Notes under the pieces: generated by a model
Databases searched by the model: none
Told to the model about the DNA's origin: nothing
Seen by the model: only the letters and a program-made list of their open reading frames with translations
Assembly: GCA_017984185.1 (NCBI GenBank)
Contig: JAGNZX010000008.1
Coordinates: forward strand, 1-14,531
Direction: 5' to 3'
Origin: Minisyncoccota bacterium
Lineage (GTDB): Bacteria; Patescibacteriota; Minisyncoccia; Phycocordibacterales; UBA9973
DNA: 14,531 nt
Shown here: positions 1 through 6,380 of the stretch, in pieces
Numbering within the stretch: the first letter of the stretch is position 1
Layout: the number at the start of each line of letters is the position of its first letter
Made by a program: the position numbers and the translations under genes

Positions 1-353
1 GAGCTTTTAGTGAAAATCAATTGGCAGTTATTTTCTTTAGCATCCACACGACTTTGATTGGGCTCACTCTATACTGGATGCGTCGCTACGTCTTGTATTC
101 TCCAGCGATACAAAATCCAGAAATCAGCCGTCGCGAAATTCGCGGGAGTACCATTCGCACTCTGGTGCCAGTATTTTTTGCCGTAGTCGCTGCAGTCTTG
201 TCTTTCTATAGCACAGACCTTTCCTTGGTCCTCCTCACTTTCATTGTCCTCTTCAATCTTTCTTCTTCCAGCACCCGCCTATTTGAAAGCATGTTAAAAT
301 TTCTCCACAAACTTTTCTTTGGCGAAGACACCAAAGGCCATTTTGCTGACTAA
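1..353 (+). CDS. TMEM175/DUF1211-like integral membrane protein, C-terminal part
   Basis: The frame is open from the left edge (first full codon at base 3) to a TAA at 351-353, so this is the C-terminal ~116 residues of a longer gene. Visible are hydrophobic segments near the start (VIFFSIHTTLIGLTLYW), then a charged linker with an ISRREIRG-type stretch, then two more hydrophobic segments (VPVFFAVVAAVLSF and LVLLTFIVLFNL). The pattern 'helix, W-x-x-x-R/Y, ~15 polar residues with paired Arg, two helices' resembles the second half of bacterial TMEM175 (DUF1211) potassium-channel-like proteins. This is family resemblance only; the diagnostic N-terminal FSD motif would lie outside the window. The tail is amphipathic and basic. 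Its stop codon overlaps by 4 bases the stop end of the convergent trmB-type gene. A different small polytopic membrane protein is possible. Confidence 0.6.
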   Translation, partial: AFSENQLAVIFFSIHTTLIGLTLYWMRRYVLYSPAIQNPEISRREIRGSTIRTLVPVFFAVVAAVLSFYSTDLSLVLLTFIVLFNLSSSSTRLFESMLKFLHKLFFGEDTKGHFAD

Positions 354-1132
354 TTATTTTCTCGGTCAAGTCTTTTGGCTTCAGCCCAAGCTAGTTCGTA
401 TATTTTTTTCATAGCGTCAGCTATCTCGTGTGATTCGATGATGATGCCGAGCTTTTCTCGCCACGATGCAATCATTACTTTATCGTCATAGATATTTATT
501 TCTGGAGAAAAATTAAATTTGTCTTTGGGAACCAAGGCGGATTCACGCAATTCATCTTTATCAGATTTTTTTCTATCTCGCCCAGCTTCGTTGTTTGGGA
601 TAATCGCTCTTATGGCGATACCCTTTTCTGATCTTCTTTTGTAGTATTCTGGGAAATATCCAGGTAAACCTGAATGCATATCCCCCACACTGGCATAAGC
701 CCGGATTGGTTCTCTGGAAGTCAGGGTGTCTTCGTATACTTTCTCCATACCCTCTCGCCCTTCGTAAAACATTACCTTGGGCCGACTGCCGACATTGTGA
801 ATTGATTTGAGTTGAGGTAATAAAATATTTTTCACCTCTTCTAGATCGTTTTTTTTCTTGGCCAATTCATTTTCGATGTAATTTTTCAAATTGTCAGGTG
901 ATTCGACTACGTATTCTTGTTTGGGTTCTTTCCCGGTGAGGGTCACTAAACCTTTTTCAAACAGAGAACTCAATATATCATAAGCTGTGGTCCGGACTAT
1001 ATGAGCTTTACGAGCAATTTTTGAAGCTGTGCCTTGCCCTAGAGATAAAATAGCCAGATATACGTCCGCTTCTTTGGGTTTTAGCCCGATACCTATTAGT
1101 AAATTTTTTAAGTCTTTATTTTCTTCTACCAT
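350..1132 (-). CDS. TrmB-family transcriptional regulator (copy 1)
   Basis: This 260-residue protein has the two-part layout of TrmB regulators. Residues ~5-75 are a winged helix-turn-helix (LKPKEADVYLAILSLGQGT, then an RTTAYDILSSLFEKGLV recognition region). Residues ~80-110 form a Lys/Glu-rich helix, likely a dimerising coiled coil. Residues ~118-255 are an effector-type domain (KVMFYEGREGMEKVYEDTL...AYASVGDM...YYKRRSEKGI...IIPNN). TrmB proteins of archaea sense sugars; in this lineage the ligand is unknown. The ATG at 1130-1132 sits exactly 6 bases after a -10 element TATACT that has TTGACA 16 bases upstream, so the mRNA is predicted leaderless. It is divergent from the acylphosphatase-like and Cys-rich genes, the usual position for a local regulator. 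A paralogue with the same neighbour type lies at 13128-13871. Confidence 0.85.
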   Translation of the reverse strand: MVEENKDLKNLLIGIGLKPKEADVYLAILSLGQGTASKIARKAHIVRTTAYDILSSLFEKGLVTLTGKEPKQEYVVESPDNLKNYIENELAKKKNDLEEVKNILLPQLKSIHNVGSRPKVMFYEGREGMEKVYEDTLTSREPIRAYASVGDMHSGLPGYFPEYYKRRSEKGIAIRAIIPNNEAGRDRKKSDKDELRESALVPKDKFNFSPEINIYDDKVMIASWREKLGIIIESHEIADAMKKIYELAWAEAKRLDRENN

Positions 1133-1138
1133 ACATAA

Positions 1139-1166
1139 AGTATACTCGTTAAAATTAATGTGTCAA
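1139..1166 (-). promoter_or_regulatory. Sigma70-type promoter of trmB copy 1
   Basis: On the minus strand TTGACA (1161-1166), a 16-base spacer and TATACT (1139-1144) are followed by 6 bases and the ATG. The expected transcription start therefore coincides with the A of the start codon. No ribosome binding site can fit. Confidence 0.75.
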
Positions 1167-1192
1167 TCTTTTTCGACAGAAATATGTGATAT
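1158..1192. promoter_or_regulatory. Candidate regulator-binding motifs between divergent genes
   Basis: ATGTGTCAA (1158-1166, overlapping the -35 of trmB1) and ATGTGATAT (1184-1192) resemble ATGTGACAA and ATGTGATAA found in front of the second Cys-rich gene at 13957 and 13978. A further copy, ATGTGTAAA, lies at 1256-1264 inside the forward promoter spacer. They are proposed operator half-sites for the TrmB-type proteins; in AT-rich DNA such similarity is only suggestive. Confidence 0.3.
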
Positions 1193-1247
1193 TTAAAGAA
1201 TAGCTTGTTAAATATAGCTTATTCATTGCTTTTATTGACGAAATTCA

Positions 1248-1276
1248 TTGACAATATGTGTAAAAATTGTTATTAT
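1248..1276 (+). promoter_or_regulatory. Consensus sigma70-type promoter for the acylphosphatase-like gene
   Basis: TTGACA (1248-1253), a 17-base spacer and TATTAT (1271-1276) are followed by 6 bases and ATG at 1283. The predicted transcription start is the A of the ATG, which makes the mRNA leaderless and fixes the start codon at 1283 rather than at the upstream in-frame codon at 1205. Confidence 0.8.
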
Positions 1277-1282
1277 ATACGC

Positions 1283-1558
1283 ATGATTAAAAAAATAGAA
1301 ATCGGAATAGCTGGAAGAGGGTTGAATAAATCTTCATTTAGTTGGATAGAGGGGCTAGCTAGTCGCCTTTTGATCAAGGTTTCTGTTTTGACGAGACCAG
1401 ATGGTAGTATTAGAGTTACAGCTGAGGGTGAGGCACAGGACCTGGAAGCCTTGGCCAAAAAAATTCATCATGGCGGTATATTTTCTTCAGTTGAAAATTT
1501 CTTCATCACCTGGAGTGAATCAAGTGAAGAAAAATTTGCACCATTAGTAAATTATTAA
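1283..1558 (+). CDS. Acylphosphatase-fold protein lacking the catalytic residues
   Basis: The 91-residue product has the length and core pattern of acylphosphatases: an N-terminal strand ending in GRG, helix WIEGLASRLL, then PDGSIRVTAEGEAQDLEALAKKIHHGG and a final strand FFITWSE. Acylphosphatases hydrolyse acyl phosphates using an Arg in the GRVQGVGFR loop and an Asn before the DGS turn. An ungapped alignment by eye puts Phe in place of that Arg and Thr in place of the Asn, so hydrolase activity looks unlikely and a binding or structural role more likely. I chose ATG 1283 because the family normally starts here and a consensus promoter ends 6 bases earlier; the upstream 26 codons are Cys/Ile-rich and promoter-overlapping. 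Thirteen bases separate it from the Cys-rich gene, suggesting co-transcription. Confidence 0.7.
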   Translation: MIKKIEIGIAGRGLNKSSFSWIEGLASRLLIKVSVLTRPDGSIRVTAEGEAQDLEALAKKIHHGGIFSSVENFFITWSESSEEKFAPLVNY

Positions 1559-1571
1559 AAATAAAAATTAT

Positions 1572-3275
1572 ATGCAAAAAACACATTCAACAGGTTCAGT
1601 GCAAGCTTGTAAAACTTGTAAAAATGATTTCGAAACAAGAAAAGAAGATTTGATTTTTTACGAACAAGTCAAGACTGTACCTCCGGTAGATTGCCCGGAT
1701 TGCCGAGCTATGAAGCGTTTGGCTTTTCGAAATGAAAGAACTTTTTACAAAAGACAATGTAGTCTGTGTCAGAAAGATATAATTTCTCTGTATGCTAGTG
1801 ACTCCCCTTTCCCTGTGTATTGTCATGAATGTTGGTGGAGCGATAAATGGGATCCAAAAAGTCTCGGGCAAGATTACAATCCAAATAAATCTTTTCTCGA
1901 ACAATACAGAGAGCTTCAATTAAAAGTTCCCAGACTCGCACTCATGATGCTCAATTCAGTGCGTTGTGATTACACCAACGGTGCTTCGGACAACAAAGAT
2001 TGTTATTTAATTTTTGCGGCCGAATACAACGAGGATTGTATGTATAGTCGCTTGATTCAGAAATGCAAAGGTTGTGTCGACAATGCTTTTATTCATCAAT
2101 CTGAACTTTGTTATGAATGCATAGATACCCGGGAGTGCTTCAAGTGTATGTATTGCGAGCAATGTCAGTCTTCGACGGACTTACTTTTTTGTTACAATGT
2201 GCGCAATTCCAACAATTGTATTTTCTGTGTGAATGGACGCAATCTTTCCAATTCAATTTTAAATGTAAAATACAGCAAAGAAGAATTTGAACAAAAGAAA
2301 AATGAAATTTTATCTAGTTATGAAAATATTGAAAAAGCTAAAAAAGAGTTTGCCGAATTAAAGAGTAAGGCTTTGGTGAAATATGCTTCGGCTACCAAGT
2401 GCAACAATGTCACCGGAGATTATATGCACAATTGTTATGATGGCGTCAGGGTTTTCGATACTACTGGTGCAAAGAATTGTTCTTATGTAGCTGACACCGA
2501 AGAATCAATCGATAGTATGGATTGTAATAATTTTTATTACAAAAACGAACTTTGTTACAACTTGATGGGAGTATTACAATGCAGTAAATCGAAAAATTCT
2601 GCGTATATTTTTTATTGCAACGAAGTCGAATATTCAGAAAATTGTCACAATTTGACGAGCGCTATCGGTTGCAACGCTATTCGCAAAGGGCAATATATGA
2701 TTTTAAACAAAGAATATAGCAAAGAAGAATATCAGAAAATTAAAAATATGATTGACGAGTCTATGAAACAAGATGGCTCCTACGGTCAGTTTTTCCCACC
2801 AGCTTTATCCCCTTTTGGTTTTAACGAAACACTTGGTTTTGATTATTATAAAATTACTGCCGAAGAAGCCAAGGAAAAAGGTTTTAATTGGCAAGATAAA
2901 GCTATCGGCACATACGGTAAAGAGACAATCAAAACAGAAGACATGCCTAAAACTATTGGTGAGGTTAGTGAAGATATTTTAAATCAAATTTTAGTTTGCG
3001 TAGATTGTAAAAAGAATTTTCGTATTACCAAATCCGAATTTGATTTTTACAAAAGAATTGGTTTACCACTACCCCGCAAAGATTTTGAATGTCGGCACGG
3101 TGATCGTATGAAGAAAAGAAACCCACGAGCACTGTGGCACCGTTCTTGTATGTGTGACTTGAAAACTCACTCACACGGTGTAGAAAAATGTATAGAAGAA
3201 TTTGAAACTAGTTATTCCCCAGAAAGACCCGAGATTGTTTATTGTGAAAAATGCTACCAGCAAGAAGTTTCCTAA
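1572..3275 (+). CDS. Large Cys-rich protein with zinc ribbons at both ends
   Basis: Function unknown. The 567-residue protein contains 39 cysteines. The N-terminus has two CxxC-pair zinc ribbons, C13/C16-C41/C44 and C63/C66-C84/C87; the first, with FYEQ...PVDCPDCRAMKR, resembles the zf-trcl type ribbon. The middle (~130-380) is a run of regularly spaced Cys with NC/DC steps, which looks like a repeat solenoid. It contains an internal duplication: ILNVKYSKEEFEQKKNEI (229-246) and ILNKEYSKEEYQKIKNMI (377-394). The C-terminus repeats the ribbon module (C476/C479, C507 with H509, C526/C528, C558/C561). No catalytic motif, signal peptide or membrane segment is seen. The ATG follows the acylphosphatase-like gene by 13 A-rich bases without a Shine-Dalgarno. 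A paralogue begins at 14022. In my recollection such proteins are recurrent in CPR genomes and named inconsistently; no transferase motif supports an enzyme name. Confidence 0.8.
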   Translation: MQKTHSTGSVQACKTCKNDFETRKEDLIFYEQVKTVPPVDCPDCRAMKRLAFRNERTFYKRQCSLCQKDIISLYASDSPFPVYCHECWWSDKWDPKSLGQDYNPNKSFLEQYRELQLKVPRLALMMLNSVRCDYTNGASDNKDCYLIFAAEYNEDCMYSRLIQKCKGCVDNAFIHQSELCYECIDTRECFKCMYCEQCQSSTDLLFCYNVRNSNNCIFCVNGRNLSNSILNVKYSKEEFEQKKNEILSSYENIEKAKKEFAELKSKALVKYASATKCNNVTGDYMHNCYDGVRVFDTTGAKNCSYVADTEESIDSMDCNNFYYKNELCYNLMGVLQCSKSKNSAYIFYCNEVEYSENCHNLTSAIGCNAIRKGQYMILNKEYSKEEYQKIKNMIDESMKQDGSYGQFFPPALSPFGFNETLGFDYYKITAEEAKEKGFNWQDKAIGTYGKETIKTEDMPKTIGEVSEDILNQILVCVDCKKNFRITKSEFDFYKRIGLPLPRKDFECRHGDRMKKRNPRALWHRSCMCDLKTHSHGVEKCIEEFETSYSPERPEIVYCEKCYQQEVS

Positions 3276-3280
3276 AATTG

Positions 3281-3289
3281 TGTTAAAAT
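3281..3289 (+). promoter_or_regulatory. Extended -10 promoter for the membrane protein at 3297
   Basis: TG-T-TAAAAT matches the extended -10 form (TGnTATAAT) and ends 7 bases before the ATG, predicting a leaderless or nearly leaderless transcript. No convincing -35 is seen, so transcription from the upstream genes is an alternative. Confidence 0.45.
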
Positions 3290-3296
3290 TCTAATA

Positions 3297-3875
3297 ATGG
3301 AATACAAAATATTTTTGGGATATTTGGCGGTAGTGATAGAAATATTTAGTTATGTTGTTTACCTTTTTGGAATTTGGAAAGGAAAAACAAAACCCCATGC
3401 TTTTACTTGGCTGGTTTGGGGCACTTTAAATATTGTTGCCTTTGTCGCTGTTTTAATTTCTGGCGGTGAAGCCGGCAGCTGGGTTCTAGGGGTGAATGCT
3501 CTGTTTTGCTTTCTGATTTCCGGTATTGGTTTTTGGCAGAAACATGTTGAATATGACAAATATGATTGGCTGGCCTTAACAGGAGCGTTGTTCGGAGCAT
3601 TTTTGTGGTGGTTAACAAAAAATCCGCTATATGCTGTCATATTAGTTGCTCTTTCGGATGCCACTGGCTCAATCCCCTTATTTCGAAAAGCTTATCGTGC
3701 ACCATTTGAAGAGAATATCACTGCTTTTGCCATCGGAATGATTTACTACCCCATAGCCATTTTAGCCCTAAACACGTTGTCTCTAACAACATGGCTTTAT
3801 CCAGTCGTGGTGTTTTTATTAGATGGAGCTTTGGTGGCTTTAGTTTTCGTTCGTCGTTTAAAAATAAAACAATAA
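3297..3875 (+). CDS. Polytopic membrane protein, PQ-loop/SWEET-like
   Basis: The 192-residue product is almost entirely hydrophobic, with about six or seven transmembrane segments. Two halves show a related pattern: an N-terminal IEIFSYVVYLFGIWKGKTKPHAFTWLVWG and a later VALSDATGSIPLFRKAYRAPFEENITAF. Each has a membrane helix, a basic turn with Pro, and a helix, as in PQ-loop and SWEET-type transporters. This suggests a small-molecule transporter or carrier, but I cannot assign a substrate and the resemblance is weak. It starts 21 bases after the Cys-rich gene, close enough to be its operon partner, yet it also has its own extended -10. The C-terminus is basic (RRLKIKQ), consistent with a cytoplasmic end. 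Confidence 0.65.
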   Translation: MEYKIFLGYLAVVIEIFSYVVYLFGIWKGKTKPHAFTWLVWGTLNIVAFVAVLISGGEAGSWVLGVNALFCFLISGIGFWQKHVEYDKYDWLALTGALFGAFLWWLTKNPLYAVILVALSDATGSIPLFRKAYRAPFEENITAFAIGMIYYPIAILALNTLSLTTWLYPVVVFLLDGALVALVFVRRLKIKQ

Positions 3876-3886
3876 TCTATTTTTAA

Positions 3887-3904
3887 TCTACGCTATTGCG
3901 TAGA
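3887..3904. terminator. Hairpin between convergent genes
   Basis: TCTACGC-TATT-GCGTAGA is a 7-bp perfect stem between the converging membrane protein and YdjM-like genes. A second hairpin, TACTTTA (3907-3913) with TAAAGTA (3920-3926), overlaps the stop of the YdjM-like gene. Neither has a strong T-run, so termination strength is uncertain. Confidence 0.45.
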
Positions 3905-3918
3905 CATACTTTACTTAA

Positions 3919-4362
3919 CTAAAGTAGAAAGAAAATTGAAACAAGGGCGAAGAAAAATAAAATTTCGTATTTAGAATAGTATGGAATAAATCCTCGCACT
4001 TTTAAATTAGAGAATGGTCGAAATGGCCAAGAATCACTATCGGAAATTGTATCCAAGAAGATGTGTCCAAGGTGACTCAATCCTGCCACAAAGGCAATTG
4101 CCGGAGAAAAAACAAAATAAGCTATAGTGGTGGTTAGAAATACTGAAAAGAGAGTATGCAGAAATCCTCTCTGGTCATTAAATGAATCTTCAGAGTCAGT
4201 GGTTGCTTGCCAAAAAGTTTTCCAATCTTTTAATTTTCCGTGTTTAGCCAAAGCAATAAAATGATCACAATCAAGCAACACTGAAACTGATGTTGCTAAA
4301 ATGTAATTGCCAGTAATTTTTCCAATAATTAAACCTAGAGCAAAATGATTTGGAATAGTCAT
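3919..4362 (-). CDS. YdjM/DUF457-like membrane-bound metal-dependent hydrolase
   Basis: The 147-residue protein has 4-5 hydrophobic segments and the conserved polar residues of the YdjM (DUF457) family: an N-terminal His (H6), LLDCDHF (D31, D33, H34), RGFLHTLFS (R65, H69), LSHLGHIFLD (H97, H100, D104) and WPFRPFS. In this family the His/Asp set is thought to bind metal at the membrane face; the substrate is not established. E. coli YdjM is LexA-regulated, but no LexA box is visible here. Its ATG lies 4 bases after the cca stop, so it is translated from the tRNA-Gly-cca transcript. Confidence 0.8.
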   Translation of the reverse strand: MTIPNHFALGLIIGKITGNYILATSVSVLLDCDHFIALAKHGKLKDWKTFWQATTDSEDSFNDQRGFLHTLFSVFLTTTIAYFVFSPAIAFVAGLSHLGHIFLDTISDSDSWPFRPFSNLKVRGFIPYYSKYEILFFFALVSIFFLL

Positions 4363-4366
4363 GATT

Positions 4367-5881
4367 TTATTTTTTCTTTGAATTCACTCCGTGTTTAGAG
4401 TGTAGTTTCTCCACTTCTTTTTCTTCGAGTTCTTCTTTCTTTTCTTTAGCTTTATCTCCTAGGGCTTTGAGTTCGGCGTCCGAGAGCTTGTTTAAGGACA
4501 TGACCAGCTTGCTGAGTTCTTCGACGGTGTTTTTGGATGGATCTTCAAGGACCTCTTCCAATAAAGCATGCAAAATTGAGCCCATACGAGGCCCAGGAGC
4601 TATTTTCATGTCCTTTATGAGGTATTCGCCATCTATCTTGAGTTGCCCCACGGAAATCGGATCACGGAGCGCTTCTTCAATCATGGCAAAATATTTTCGA
4701 AGACGATATGGTGCTTCTTTCTTTTTCATACCAACACGATCGCATTCTCGGATGTTCATAAGTAGCCAAATATTTTCTACGCCAACCTTGGCGATGATTC
4801 GGCGGACTGCAGACAGAGTGATGAGTTCGGTGTCAGAAAAAAACATATGACTACGGACAAATTTTTCTACGAGCTCAATTTCTTTTTTCGGAAATTTCAT
4901 TCGCTCCATTATTTTCACCGCCATCCGAGCCCCGATGACTTCGTGACCATAGAAGGTATATTTCTTTTTGGTTTTGTCAGTAGACAGTCGGCGAGATCGA
5001 GGTTTACCGATATCGTGAAAAAGCGCTGCCACCCTTATTTCTAAAGGCCATTTCTTGTCGGCGGCGTGTTGGCAGGCCATCAATAGGTGGTTCCAGACAT
5101 CATAGATATGTTCTCCACTTTGTTCACAACCTATTCCCTCTTCAAGTTCTGGGATGATATTTTTAAGCAAGCCAAATTTTTGTAACAGCATCACTCCCGC
5201 GCTCGGGCTATCTGACATCATTATTTTTACAAACTCATCGCGAATTCTTTCAGCCGAAATTTTTTTAATCAGTTCAGAATTTTTTTCAATACTGATATAA
5301 GTTTCTTGAGCTAGAGAAAAATTTAATTGGCAAGAAAAACGAATCGCGCGAAGCATTCGTAAAGCGTCTTCGTTGAATCGATCATCTGGTTCCCCTACTG
5401 CTCGTAAGACCTTATCCTTGATGTCTTTTAAGCCGTTGAATAGGTCTACCAGGTGTCCGTTAGAGTCTAGTGCTAGCGCATTTGCGGTAAAGTCGCGTCT
5501 TTTAAGGTCGTCTTCTAGCTTGGTGCTGAATTTAACCTCATCCGGGTGTCTGAAATCGCTATAAGTAGTCTCGATTCGGTATGGGGTGACTTCTATTTGC
5601 ATTGTTTCACCTGAAACATTGGTGCTCTTTGTTTCACGAGGAACAATTACCATTACGGTCCCAAAGGCGTTTTCATAGACTGTCTTCTCGAATAGGCCAA
5701 TGATCTCATCTGGTTTAGCATTGGTGGTTATATCCCAATCCTTCGGCCCCCTACCCATGATTATATCTCGGACGCATCCCCCGACTAGGTACGCCTCAAA
5801 ACCAGCCTTCTCTAGGGTGTTTGTTACATGTGAAACTTCTGCTGGAATCTTGCCTATTAAATTTTTAGTATTTGTTTCCAA
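4367..5881 (-). CDS. cca: CCA-adding tRNA nucleotidyltransferase with HD domain
   Basis: The 504-residue enzyme adds or repairs the 3' CCA of tRNAs. The head domain shows LVGGCVRD (32-39), the metal-binding DWD (D48, D50), RRDFTANALALD (~128-139) and RMLRAIRFS (~175-183). A C-terminal HD domain has ALFHDIGKP (H289, D290) and GHEVIGA (~312-318). The tail (470-504) is Lys/Glu-rich and probably disordered. The start is TTG at 5881, 11 bases after the 3' end of tRNA-Gly(GCC), and no ATG precedes the conserved region. An inverted repeat TTTCCA-ATT-TGGAAA (5875-5889) covers the start. Three of the four tRNA genes in this window do not encode CCA, so the enzyme is needed. Three parS-like sites lie within its first ~95 codons. 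Confidence 0.93.
   Translation of the reverse strand: METNTKNLIGKIPAEVSHVTNTLEKAGFEAYLVGGCVRDIIMGRGPKDWDITTNAKPDEIIGLFEKTVYENAFGTVMVIVPRETKSTNVSGETMQIEVTPYRIETTYSDFRHPDEVKFSTKLEDDLKRRDFTANALALDSNGHLVDLFNGLKDIKDKVLRAVGEPDDRFNEDALRMLRAIRFSCQLNFSLAQETYISIEKNSELIKKISAERIRDEFVKIMMSDSPSAGVMLLQKFGLLKNIIPELEEGIGCEQSGEHIYDVWNHLLMACQHAADKKWPLEIRVAALFHDIGKPRSRRLSTDKTKKKYTFYGHEVIGARMAVKIMERMKFPKKEIELVEKFVRSHMFFSDTELITLSAVRRIIAKVGVENIWLLMNIRECDRVGMKKKEAPYRLRKYFAMIEEALRDPISVGQLKIDGEYLIKDMKIAPGPRMGSILHALLEEVLEDPSKNTVEELSKLVMSLNKLSDAELKALGDKAKEKKEELEEKEVEKLHSKHGVNSKKK
5603..5618. promoter_or_regulatory. parS: parS-like ParB-binding site, 15/16
   Basis: TGTTTCACCTGAAACA differs from the parS consensus TGTTTCACGTGAAACA only at position 9. 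It lies within the cca coding region. Confidence 0.75.
5630..5645. promoter_or_regulatory. parS: parS-like ParB-binding site, 14/16
   Basis: TGTTTCACGAGGAACA, 27 bases from the preceding site in cca, with mismatches at positions 10 and 12. Confidence 0.65.
5822..5837. promoter_or_regulatory. parS: parS-like site, 13/16
   Basis: TGTTACATGTGAAACT in the 5' part of cca, with mismatches at positions 5, 8 and 16. Weak alone; counted because of the cluster. Confidence 0.45.
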
Positions 5882-5892
5882 TTTGGAAATTG

Positions 5893-5963
5893 TGCGGCTA
5901 GGGAGAATCGAACTCCCGTCTCATCCTTGGCAAGGACGTGTTCTACCACTAAACCATAACCGC
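5893..5963 (-). tRNA. tRNA-Gly(GCC)
   Basis: On the minus strand the 7-bp acceptor GCGGTTA/TAGCCGC (one G-T pair), a D-arm with GTTTAGTGGTAGAAC, anticodon stem CGTCC/GGATG with loop TTGCCAA (anticodon GCC) and a T-arm GGAGTTCGATTCTCC form a complete cloverleaf. The discriminator is A. The following bases are CAA, so CCA is not encoded. The gene is 11 bases upstream of cca on the same strand. Confidence 0.95.
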
Positions 5964-5985
5964 TAAATTACTGTTTAATTTGTTA

Positions 5986-6013
5986 ATTATATACGAAATT
6001 ATATATATTGCAA
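5986..6013 (-). promoter_or_regulatory. Promoter of the tRNA-Gly(GCC)-cca unit
   Basis: On the minus strand TTGCAA (6008-6013), a 16-base spacer and TATAAT (5986-5991) predict a start near 5979, about 16 bases before the mature tRNA 5' end. Confidence 0.6.
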
Positions 6014-6045
6014 TTATATATTTAAACCTTAATAAATAAAGATAT

Positions 6046-6074
6046 TTTACTATTTATCAAAGTTAATGTATACT
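6046..6074 (+). promoter_or_regulatory. Promoter of tRNA-Arg(TCG)
   Basis: TTTACT (6046-6051), a 17-base spacer and TATACT (6069-6074) predict a start near 6081, about 16 bases before the tRNA. The -35 matches only 4 of 6. Confidence 0.45.
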
Positions 6075-6096
6075 TCTTGTGTTAGCTGTTTTGTTT

Positions 6097-6168
6097 GCAC
6101 CCGTAGTGAAATGGATATCACAACAGTCTTCGGAACTGTCGTTGGGGGTTCGAATCCCTCCGGGTGCA
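6097..6168 (+). tRNA. tRNA-Arg(TCG)
   Basis: Acceptor GCACCCG/CGGGTGC, D-arm GTGA...TCAC, anticodon stem ACAGT/ACTGT with loop CTTCGGA (anticodon TCG) and T-arm with GGTTCGAATCC. The discriminator A is followed by CAT, so CCA is not encoded. Confidence 0.95.
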
Positions 6169-6176
6169 CATATATC

Positions 6177-6333
6177 TTGTCCTTTTAAATAATCATTAGT
6201 GCACAAGGATTTTGTGGGAAACTGGGGATAACTATGTTGGCAATGTTGATAAAGGACATATCCCGCAGTTGTCTTTTAGTGGGTGTTTTGATTAAAATAC
6301 GTTGTAATATAAGGATATAATCGTTAAAGACAA
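6177..6333. other. Intergenic region with DnaA-box-like array and iterated motifs (possible origin)
   Basis: The 220 bases between tRNA-Arg and yraN contain no ORF of note. Four head-to-tail 9-mers resemble the DnaA box TGTGGATAA: TGTGGGAAA (6213-6221), TGGGGATAA (6223-6231), TGTTGGCAA (6235-6243) and TGTTGATAA (6244-6252), with 7, 8, 6 and 8 matches of 9. Around them a TTGTCYTTTA-type element recurs in alternating orientation at 6177-6187, 6250-6258, 6269-6278 and 6324-6333. Two parS-like sites follow directly. The very AT-rich DNA at 5964-6090 could serve as an unwinding element but also holds the two divergent tRNA promoters. TATAAT at 6316-6321 may be the yraN -10. An origin is an inference. 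Confidence 0.4.
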
Positions 6334-6348
6334 TATAAAGTGTATAAA

Positions 6349-6364
6349 AGTTTCACGTGAAACA
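6349..6364. promoter_or_regulatory. parS: parS-like ParB-binding site, 15/16
   Basis: AGTTTCACGTGAAACA contains the full 14-base palindrome GTTTCACGTGAAAC. It lies in the yraN leader and differs from the 16-base consensus only at position 1. This is the best site of the cluster. Confidence 0.8.
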
Positions 6365-6380
6365 TGTTTCTTATGAAACA
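6365..6380. promoter_or_regulatory. parS: parS-like site, 13/16, abutting the best site
   Basis: TGTTTCTTATGAAACA begins on the base after the preceding site and has mismatches at positions 7-9 only. Both arms TGTTTC/GAAACA are intact. Confidence 0.5.

Noticed and set aside
1205..1282. In-frame upstream extension of the acylphosphatase-like gene
   Set aside because: It overlaps the consensus promoter whose start site is at 1283, and the extra residues have no family counterpart.
5700..5966. Plus-strand ORF over the cca 5' end and tRNA-Gly
   Set aside because: It is antisense to a clear enzyme gene and runs through a tRNA gene.
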